A DNA stretch of 64,000 nt, taken from assembly GCA_903813345.2 (NCBI GenBank), contig CAIIXF020000480.1, positions 1-64,000 of the forward strand. The letters are read 5' to 3'. How positions within the stretch are numbered: the stretch's first letter is position 1; each line of letters starts with the position of its first letter. Under the pieces are notes generated by a model, which was given only the letters and a program-made list of their open reading frames with translations, was not told where the DNA came from and searched no databases. Positions 1 through 6,600 of the stretch are shown piece after piece. Position numbers and translations under genes: made by a program. Origin of the DNA: Owenia fusiformis (Eukaryota; Annelida; Polychaeta; Sabellida; Oweniidae).

Positions 1-157
1 CAGAAAATTTAACAGTTCTACATATGTATATTCAGTGATTTCTAGGCACTTATAAGTGTTTGAATCAATTTAATTTGCACTGTTCTTTTTAAACAAACAC
101 ATATTCTATGTTATATTTTTGCAAACACTGCAGAATGGAATGGTTTGAAAAGTTTAC
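1..157 (-). other. partial intron downstream of exon 158-365
   Basis: AT-rich sequence following the GT donor at 157-156 on the minus strand. I see no further exon with convincing splice sites before the window edge, so the gene continues to the left beyond position 1. Nothing else is recognisable here. Confidence 0.6.
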
Positions 158-365
158 CTTTAAAAAGTCTGATATATCAGAAAAGTAAATGCTTGGCCAA
201 GCGTTTCTCTCATTCTCGTCCATCCATCCATCTGATAGAGTGAATGGATCTGGAACTACAGCTCCTTCAATTGCAAGTCTAGCCTTGTATTCTTCTAAAT
301 TAATCCTTTGCAGATGTTCAACGCTGGGATCAACTGCAACCCCGTCCTCATATGCAATAAAGGCT
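158..365 (-). CDS. internal coding exon of a SAP-like-domain protein gene (third visible exon)
   Basis: This minus-strand exon is 208 bp. The acceptor AG is at 367-366 after a T-rich stretch (CATTTATTTAG) and the donor GT is at 157-156 (AAAG|GTAAAC). The first base completes an Arg codon begun in exon 816-1000; 69 full codons follow and the exon ends in phase 0. Its start, AFIAYEDG, completes the second helix of a SAP-like motif begun in the preceding exon (..EGSFQELVAR|AF..). The middle is charged (LQRINLEEYKARLAIEG). The end carries the motif GWMDENERNAWPSIYFSDI. From memory, similar GWM....WP..Y..DI segments follow SAP-like N termini in uncharacterised invertebrate proteins, some with SWIM zinc-finger and YqaJ-type nuclease domains further on. 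No such domain is visible here, so that link is inference only. The frame is open throughout and both splice sites fit the phase, which supports a real exon rather than a chance ORF. Confidence 0.75.
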
Positions 366-815
366 CTAAATAAATGAATTTCATATTGTGATACATTTAA
401 GAAACACAGACAGGACAAACATGCACAGTATTTCAGTGGTTTCATGATAGTTTCTTTAAGAATTCAATAGTATGGACCAAATATTAATTAATCAATTTAA
501 TGGAAAAAGTCATGGCAGCGATACATGTAGATTAATAGAATTCAGTGCACACCAAAAAGAAATAAAATAAATTTACATACATAACTTAATTCAAATTGTG
601 AGATACAGAATACAAATGAAAATCTAAGTGTATTTACTTTTTTATTGCTGTCTCTGTCATAATACACTTATTTTGACGCTACTAAATTTGACAAATTTTC
701 TGAATCTGCCAATCTGTAAAATTAATATCAGAGCCAAATTAGGTGTATCTATAGTGTTCTTGAGATATTTCTATTGTTACATACACTATACATGTATGAG
801 ATAAAATCAATTTAC
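366..815 (-). other. intron between exons 816-1000 and 158-365
   Basis: This 450-bp phase-2 intron has donor GT at 815-814 and acceptor AG at 367-366 (minus strand). It is AT-rich, and I see no repeat, RNA gene or convincing exon in it. Confidence 0.7.
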
Positions 816-1000
816 CTTGCAACTAACTCTTGGAAAGAGCCTTCCACAGACCTTTGTCTAACTTCTAGAAAGCTCTTCAGAGCGACAATGCTGAATAGGT
901 TGAAATCTTCCAACTTCATTTGCCCGAGATCAACAGGCATAATTTCATTGTTATCGAATGGTGTACACGCACCAGTCTTTCTCTTTGCCTTCGGCATTTC
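816..1000 (-). CDS. coding exon with SAP-like motif; possible start codon at 997-995
   Basis: This minus-strand exon is 185 bp. The acceptor AG is at 1002-1001 after CCTTACATTTC and the donor GT is at 815-814 (CAAG|GTAAAT). The reading frame gives EMPKAKRKTGACTPFD..., then LEDFNLFSIVALKSFLEVRQ and RSVEGSFQELVA, ending with two bases of an Arg codon finished in the next exon. Counting from the Met at 997, residues about 38-63 fit the SAP pattern (hydrophobic helix with FL, then R, then V.G, then ELVAR). SAP motifs bind DNA or chromatin. The N terminus is basic (PKAKRK), as in a nuclear protein. The ATG at 997 has G at -3 and lies three bases inside the exon. If the first exon (2185-2254) is leader only, translation starts here; otherwise this exon is internal and an unidentified exon precedes it. 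The frame stays open upstream to 1201, but that part has no better start and is interrupted by the acceptor, so I treat it as intron. Confidence 0.75.
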
Positions 1001-1320
1001 CTGAAATGTAAGGCAGTCAAATTTGATATTGGGTGACATTGGCACACCATGCAATTTATATATACCATGCTCAATACTCGTAAGCATACCAAGGCTGAAC
1101 CCTGAGATATCAATATATTCCAATACCAATCTGTCAAATATCAATGTGTTACCATGTGAACCAATTAATGACCAAAATATCCAAATGTAGGGCCAATGCA
1201 TTGCCTGGTGGGTTCACTGTAAATAAACCTTGGCGGAATCCTCGGCACAAATGGGGTACCTTTTTTGACATTTGGTATGGCAATGGACCCATACACTGTA
1301 TTACTACTATACTATAATGC

Positions 1321-1699
1321 CAGGCCCATAGCCAGAGGGGGAGCTGGGGGAGCTCATGCATTTGCGACGAGGATCCCCCACTGGCGGATTAGGGGGGGGG
1401 GGCCTGGGGGCCCGGGCCCCCCCCCCTTGGGTGGGCCCAGAAAAAAAAAATTGGGCCCAAAAAAAATTTTGGGCCAAAAAAGGCCTTCAGGCCCCAAAAA
1501 GTGGGCCTTTTTGGTCATTACTGGGCCTTTTAAGGCCTTATTTTTTAATTTCAGGCCAAATTTTTAAGAAAATGGGCCTCAAAATTTCAAAATTTGGGCC
1601 CACTTTGGGGTTTTAGGGGCCCAAAATTTTTTTCGGACGTTTTTTTCTGTGACTTGAACTTTGGGCCCCCCCCCTTGTTGATTCCCAGATCCGCCCCTG
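1321..1699. mobile_element. hAT-like non-autonomous DNA element (MITE), GC-rich and decayed
   Basis: The left side begins CAGGCCCATAGCCAG and, at 1379, CACTGGCGGATTAGGGG. The right side ends CCCAGATCCGCCCCTG at 1699. The reverse complement of that end (CAGGGGCGGATCTGGG) matches the 1379 end at 9 of the first 11 bases, so 1379-1699 looks like one element with terminal inverted repeats. The CAGGCCC(G/A)TAGCCAG motif at 1321 is a second hAT-like terminus and suggests nesting. The interior is made of G/C runs and GGGCC/AAAA blocks with no protein-like frame. I see no clean 8-bp target-site duplication. The superfamily call rests on remembered TIR style and is tentative. Confidence 0.5.
1392..1426. 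repeat. G11...C10 foldback within the GC-rich element
   Basis: A run of 11 G (1392-1402) is followed by CC, T, G5, C3, G3 and then a run of 10 C (1417-1426). The two runs can pair as a hairpin, and the G runs could form a quadruplex. Homopolymer lengths here are the least reliable part of the left flank. Confidence 0.8.
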
Positions 1700-1724
1700 T
1701 CCCCGTCAAGGTTTATATAGGTCT

Positions 1725-1785
1725 CATATAGGTCATCTGATAATCTCTTAGTCATCTTAAAATCATATAGGTCATCTTATAATCT
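1725..1785. repeat. short direct repeat, 22 bp x 2
   Basis: CATATAGGTCATCT followed by G/T and ATAATCT occurs at 1725-1746 and 1764-1785, matching at 21 of 22 positions with a 17-bp spacer. It lies just right of the hAT-like element. No function is evident. Confidence 0.8.
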
Positions 1786-2005
1786 TATAATATGCATGTA
1801 CTGTTAGTATGTCGGATTTATATGCCTTATATGATTAGCATACAGTGGACCCCAAGGACCATAAATCTATTTTTGATGTTAGACTCTATTCAAATTCTAT
1901 AACCTGCTCAATTAAATATTCCAATGTGCTTTAAATGGATTTATTAGCCTTTTGCATACTGTAGACATAGACTAGACTTAGCCTATGAATCTTGCATTCT
2001 AGGCC

Positions 2006-2019
2006 TTAGGCTAGCCTAA
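2006..2019. repeat. 14-bp perfect palindrome
   Basis: TTAGGCTAGCCTAA reads the same on both strands. It is isolated within intron 1 and has no evident role. Confidence 0.8.
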
Positions 2020-2184
2020 AAAAAAATTTAGCAGTCATTTCACCACAGGAATTCGTGCATTTCACTATACTATTTATTAATGAATCCATTGATGATCAAT
2101 GAAGAGCTATATTGTATGATACAAACAGATTCAAAATATTCAAAATATCTCTGATTTGACTTGGCTATTTGATCTCATACTTAC

Positions 2185-2254
2185 AGAAATCAACAAACTT
2201 TACGGGTAGTTTTTCAAAATTCTTACTCGGATTTTTCAGACCGGATGTTGACAT
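2185..2254 (-). CDS. first exon of the minus-strand gene (23-codon frame; coding or uORF)
   Basis: On the minus strand an ATG at 2254-2252 in good context (CACCATG, A at -3) opens 23 codons starting MSTSGLKNPS and ending in KFVDF plus one T. It then meets a perfect donor GTAAGT (complement of 2179-2184). An in-frame upstream ATG at 2269-2267, inside the NRF1 palindrome, could add five residues. Spliced directly to the exon ending at 1000, the last T plus GA makes a TGA stop, two bases before the ATG at 997. The frame would then be a uORF in a 5' leader. If an intermediate exon exists, it would be the true N terminus. The donor and the promoter motif make a transcribed first exon likely; its coding status is open. 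Confidence 0.5.
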
Positions 2255-2290
2255 GGTGATAACGCGCATGCGCAGGCTGGAAGTGTGTAA
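2255..2290 (-). promoter_or_regulatory. probable core promoter with NRF1 palindrome at 2263-2274
   Basis: CGCGCATGCGCA at 2263-2274 exactly fits the NRF1 (alpha-Pal) consensus YGCGCAYGCGCR. NRF1 sites typically lie close to transcription starts of CpG-type, TATA-less metazoan promoters. It sits 9 bp upstream of the ATG at 2254. An ETS-like CCGGAT lies at 2241-2246, within the first exon. No TATA box is visible. The tandem array begins at 2291, so any upstream promoter sequence is array DNA. Confidence 0.55.
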
Positions 2291-2295
2291 TAGGC
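2288..2295. other. left junction of the array: unique flank to MITE 5' end
   Basis: Unique sequence ending GTGTG (2283-2287) is followed by TAATAGGC and then the array. Inside the array the same point reads GTGACTAATAGGC, so identity between flank and array begins exactly at TAATA. The array thus starts with the 5' terminus of the transposon-like segment, not at a random point in the unit. Confidence 0.9.
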
Positions 2296-2318
2296 AAAAC
2301 TGCCCTAATTCACGTCAC
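2291..2318. repeat. 5' terminal inverted repeat of the MITE-like element
   Basis: It begins TAGGCAAAACTGCCCTAAT and ends ACGTCAC. It aligns with the reverse complement of 2734-2759 at 25 identical positions, with only three small gaps (1, 1 and 2 bases) and no substitutions. TAGGC and GCCCTA within it can fold on themselves, giving a subterminal hairpin. Confidence 0.85.
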
Positions 2319-2494
2319 CATACTAGTCAATGGGCAAAAGGGCAAACGCCTGACTTTTTATCTCGAGTTATGGATTTATGTGGCCTCACTGGCCTATCTG
2401 AGGTTCTAAAGCTATGTCAAAGCTACATCTTGACACTAAACTCAATAGGGGCCAATCATCTACTTTTTGAAATAATTGGTCAATTGTGACACTA

Positions 2495-2510
2495 CCCCCT
2501 CTCTCTGCAG
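2495..2510 (+). other. strong 3'-splice-site-like tract inside the MITE-like element
   Basis: CCCCCTCTCTCTGCAG is a near-ideal polypyrimidine tract plus AG on the plus strand, present in L units (one copy, near 32461, has lost a CT). It could act as a cryptic acceptor for plus-strand transcripts crossing the array. There is no evidence that it is used. Confidence 0.3.
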
Positions 2511-2607
2511 ACACAAATTGAAATTCACTAAAATGAAGGCAAAATTAATACGCCACTTGACTCGAAATTTTCCTTCAGATAACCCAAATAAACGCATTTC
2601 CAGAAGA

Positions 2608-2624
2608 AATGGCATGTTGCCATT
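2608..2624. repeat. perfect 7-bp inverted repeat with 3-nt loop in the MITE-like element
   Basis: AATGGCA-TGT-TGCCATT forms a short hairpin. A second small palindrome, CACAATTGTG, lies at 2676-2685. Both recur in the L units, except where single-base changes fall in them. Confidence 0.75.
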
Positions 2625-2733
2625 GCAAAAAGATTACAACTGTGCCTACATACTAGCTTACTGACTCGTCATGATCACAATTGTGTTGGGACTACATTTA
2701 TTTTTGAATACTACTTTTTTCTATTCAGCGGAA

Positions 2734-2759
2734 GTGACGTATTAGGGCATTTTGGCCTA
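2734..2759. repeat. 3' terminal inverted repeat of the MITE-like element
   Basis: It begins GTGACGTATTAGGGCATTTT and ends GGCCTA. ATTAGGGC and GGCCTAAT form an internal hairpin with one mismatch. Both termini contain the half-palindrome ACGTCA/TGACGT at equivalent positions, a candidate for a transposase or bZIP contact; that is inference. Confidence 0.85.
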
Positions 2760-2760
2760 A

Positions 2761-3620
2761 TAGCCACATGGTTGGATGATTTCTGGCTTTAAATTGCATT
2801 TTTCCAATTTACTAGAGTTTTTCAAGTAGTTTTGTGCAGTTTAAGAATATTCTGACAGCAATTATGAAAAATATGGCTACTTCATTACCCCTGGGGTCAT
2901 TTTTCCAAGAACCCAATGGTTTTCCTTTAAATTTGACTAGTTTTTCATTTACATCATGAAATCCACTGCCTGATGGTGACATTTTTCAGTATCGTGTCAA
3001 GAAATTGAGTATTTTATTGCATATTGCGATTTTTAGCCAAAATCACTGAACCGTGAACCAGAAAATTGGACAAATTTGGCCCACTTTTTGGCAAAATCTT
3101 ACTAAAATCATCACTTTTTCATACTTTATTCCATTCAACAACCTCCTGATTTGAAAAATGATGACAAATTTGATCAGTTTTGACTCTGGCCTAGAGAATT
3201 GGGACTTTTGAGATATTTTTTAGCTCGAATGTAGTCATTCAGAGTGAACAAATACATCAAAAATTGACACTTAACTCACCAATTTCTGACTGCACCCCCG
3301 ATATGTACCTTCTTTTTATACTGGAAACCATAAGATGGAAAATTCAATCTTTATGATGATAAGCAACTCGTTGGCTTCCCCATTTACGACAACAAATGAC
3401 ATTTAGGGGTCACGAAGGACAAAATTGTAGCCAAATATCGTCAAAATCAGTGGTTTTTGGGGTAAAAAGCGAAAACTGCTGATTCAGCAAAAACATTAAA
3501 TTTGTTCATGAAAATTCCCCTTTTTGCCTCCGTCCAAAATATGTTTCACACTAATAAACTTCAATTCTGGGCGATTCTGAGTAGTTTTAAAAAATTTTGG
3601 TCACTTTCACATGTGACTAA
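2761..3620. repeat. 860-bp core unit (type copy)
   Basis: This sequence is shared by L and S units, running from TAGCCACATGG to CACATGTGACTAA. It is AT-rich, with many short A and T runs. Its two ends are mutually inverted over about ten bases (TAGCCACATG and the reverse complement of CATGTGACTA), which makes the core-core junction palindromic. No TIR-bounded element, RNA gene or coding frame is recognisable inside. In the first unit this core is identical to those tens of kilobases further into the array. Confidence 0.9.
3477..3489. promoter_or_regulatory. MARE-like palindrome in the core unit
   Basis: TGCTGATTCAGCA has perfect 6-bp arms of the Maf recognition element (TGCTGA(C/G)TCAGCA); only the central base differs. 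It is in the 860-bp core and so recurs in every unit I inspected. It may be chance and no function is shown. Confidence 0.3.
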
Positions 3621-6600
3621 TAGGCAAAACTGCCCTAATTCACGTCACCATACTAGTCAATGGGCAAAAGGGCAAACGCCTGACTTTTTATCTCGAGTTA
3701 TGGATTTATGTGGCCTCACTGGCCTATCTGAGGTTCTAAAGCTATGTCAAAGCTACATCTTGACACTAAACTCAATAGGGGCCAATCATCTACTTTTTGA
3801 AATAATTGGTCAATTGTGACACTACCCCCTCTCTCTGCAGACACAAATTGAAATTCACTAAAATGAAGGCAAAATTAATACGCCACTTGACTCGAAATTT
3901 TCCTTCAGATAACCCAAATAAACGCATTTCCAGAAGAAATGGCATGTTGCCATTGCAAAAAGATTACAACTGTGCCTACATACTAGCTTACTGACTCGTC
4001 ATGATCACAATTGTGTTGGGACTACATTTATTTTTGAATACTACTTTTTTCTATTCAGCGGAAGTGACGTATTAGGGCATTTTGGCCTAATAGCCACATG
4101 GTTGGATGATTTCTGGCTTTAAATTGCATTTTTCCAATTTACTAGAGTTTTTCAAGTAGTTTTGTGCAGTTTAAGAATATTCTGACAGCAATTATGAAAA
4201 ATATGGCTACTTCATTACCCCTGGGGTCATTTTTCCAAGAACCCAATGGTTTTCCTTTAAATTTGACTAGTTTTTCATTTACATCATGAAATCCACTGCC
4301 TGATGGTGACATTTTTCAGTATCGTGTCAAGAAATTGAGTATTTTATTGCATATTGCGATTTTTAGCCAAAATCACTGAACCGTGAACCAGAAAATTGGA
4401 CAAATTTGGCCCACTTTTTGGCAAAATCTTACTAAAATCATCACTTTTTCATACTTTATTCCATTCAACAACCTCCTGATTTGAAAAATGATGACAAATT
4501 TGATCAGTTTTGACTCTGGCCTAGAGAATTGGGACTTTTGAGATATTTTTTAGCTCGAATGTAGTCATTCAGAGTGAACAAATACATCAAAAATTGACAC
4601 TTAACTCACCAATTTCTGACTGCACCCCCGATATGTACCTTCTTTTTATACTGGAAACCATAAGATGGAAAATTCAATCTTTATGATGATAAGCAACTCG
4701 TTGGCTTCCCCATTTACGACAACAAATGACATTTAGGGGTCACGAAGGACAAAATTGTAGCCAAATATCGTCAAAATCAGTGGTTTTTGGGGTAAAAAGC
4801 GAAAACTGCTGATTCAGCAAAAACATTAAATTTGTTCATGAAAATTCCCCTTTTTGCCTCCGTCCAAAATATGTTTCACACTAATAAACTTCAATTCTGG
4901 GCGATTCTGAGTAGTTTTAAAAAATTTTGGTCACTTTCACATGTGACTAATAGGCAAAACTGCCCTAATTCACGTCACCATACTAGTCAATGGGCAAAAG
5001 GGCAAACGCCTGACTTTTTATCTCGAGTTATGGATTTATGTGGCCTCACTGGCCTATCTGAGGTTCTAAAGCTATGTCAAAGCTACATCTTGACACTAAA
5101 CTCAATAGGGGCCAATCATCTACTTTTTGAAATAATTGGTCAATTGTGACACTACCCCCTCTCTCTGCAGACACAAATTGAAATTCACTAAAATGAAGGC
5201 AAAATTAATACGCCACTTGACTCGAAATTTTCCTTCAGATAACCCAAATAAACGCATTTCCAGAAGAAATGGCATGTTGCCATTGCAAAAAGATTACAAC
5301 TGTGCCTACATACTAGCTTACTGACTCGTCATGATCACAATTGTGTTGGGACTACATTTATTTTTGAATACTACTTTTTTCTATTCAGCGGAAGTGACGT
5401 ATTAGGGCATTTTGGCCTAATAGCCACATGGTTGGATGATTTCTGGCTTTAAATTGCATTTTTCCAATTTACTAGAGTTTTTCAAGTAGTTTTGTGCAGT
5501 TTAAGAATATTCTGACAGCAATTATGAAAAATATGGCTACTTCATTACCCCTGGGGTCATTTTTCCAAGAACCCAATGGTTTTCCTTTAAATTTGACTAG
5601 TTTTTCATTTACATCATGAAATCCACTGCCTGATGGTGACATTTTTCAGTATCGTGTCAAGAAATTGAGTATTTTATTGCATATTGCGATTTTTAGCCAA
5701 AATCACTGAACCGTGAACCAGAAAATTGGACAAATTTGGCCCACTTTTTGGCAAAATCTTACTAAAATCATCACTTTTTCATACTTTATTCCATTCAACA
5801 ACCTCCTGATTTGAAAAATGATGACAAATTTGATCAGTTTTGACTCTGGCCTAGAGAATTGGGACTTTTGAGATATTTTTTAGCTCGAATGTAGTCATTC
5901 AGAGTGAACAAATACATCAAAAATTGACACTTAACTCACCAATTTCTGACTGCACCCCCGATATGTACCTTCTTTTTATACTGGAAACCATAAGATGGAA
6001 AATTCAATCTTTATGATGATAAGCAACTCGTTGGCTTCCCCATTTACGACAACAAATGACATTTAGGGGTCACGAAGGACAAAATTGTAGCCAAATATCG
6101 TCAAAATCAGTGGTTTTTGGGGTAAAAAGCGAAAACTGCTGATTCAGCAAAAACATTAAATTTGTTCATGAAAATTCCCCTTTTTGCCTCCGTCCAAAAT
6201 ATGTTTCACACTAATAAACTTCAATTCTGGGCGATTCTGAGTAGTTTTAAAAAATTTTGGTCACTTTCACATGTGACTAATAGGCAAAACTGCCCTAATT
6301 CACGTCACCATACTAGTCAATGGGCAAAAGGGCAAACGCCTGACTTTTTATCTCGAGTTATGGATTTATGTGGCCTCACTGGCCTATCTGAGGTTCTAAA
6401 GCTATGTCAAAGCTACATCTTGACACTAAACTCAATAGGGGCCAATCATCTACTTTTTGAAATAATTGGTCAATTGTGACACTACCCCCTCTCTCTGCAG
6501 ACACAAATTGAAATTCACTAAAATGAAGGCAAAATTAATACGCCACTTGACTCGAAATTTTCCTTCAGATAACCCAAATAAACGCATTTCCAGAAGAAAT

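Larger units (their letters stand above)
1001..2184 (-). other. intron 1, containing transposon-derived sequence
   Basis: This interval of about 1.18 kb runs from the donor GTAAGT (complement of 2179-2184) to the acceptor at 1002-1001 on the minus strand. It holds the GC-rich element at 1321-1699, a short direct repeat at 1725-1785 and a palindrome at 2006-2019. The rest is AT-rich and featureless. Direct joining of the flanking exons gives TGA at the junction. A missed exon whose length is 2 modulo 3 is therefore possible, but I could not find one with good splice sites and protein-like content. Confidence 0.6.
2291..2759. mobile_element. MITE-like element (type copy), present in L units and absent from S units
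   Basis: This segment is the only difference between L and S units. It has terminal inverted repeats at 2291-2318 and 2734-2759 and is flanked by the direct repeat CTAATAG (two copies in L, one in S), so L minus S is 470 bp. Because CTAATAG is itself a palindrome, the element/duplication boundary is ambiguous: symmetric solutions are 463 bp + 7-bp TSD, 465 bp + TAATA, 467 bp + AAT or 469 bp + 1 bp. It encodes no transposase, so it would be non-autonomous. The superfamily is not assignable: AAT/TAA would hint at PIF/Harbinger, while 7 bp would fit other groups. In the window 38 copies sit at the start of each L unit. The alternative is a deletion-prone segment between chance direct repeats, but the inverted termini argue against that. 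Confidence 0.8.

Noticed and set aside
1149-1361. 70-residue minus-strand open frame (MHELPQLPLW...)
   Set aside because: It overlaps transposon-derived sequence and has no matching splice sites or domain.
1265-1616. Plus-strand Gly/Pro-rich open frames over the GC-rich element
   Set aside because: These are translations of G/C homopolymer runs; length and frame depend on uncertain run lengths.
1379-1707. Target-site duplication TCCCC around the hAT-like element
   Set aside because: The shared bases are offset and within C runs; no clean 8-bp match exists.
3502-3819. 105-residue open frame (MFMKIPLFAS...) repeated in L units
   Set aside because: It straddles the core/MITE boundary, has no recognisable domain, is cut short in every S unit, and its identity simply follows the DNA identity of the array. 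There is no sign of codon constraint.
3806-3994. 62-residue open frame (MVNCDTTPSL...) repeated in L units
   Set aside because: It lies wholly inside the non-autonomous element, is too short and featureless for a transposase, and has the composition of AT-rich noncoding DNA.
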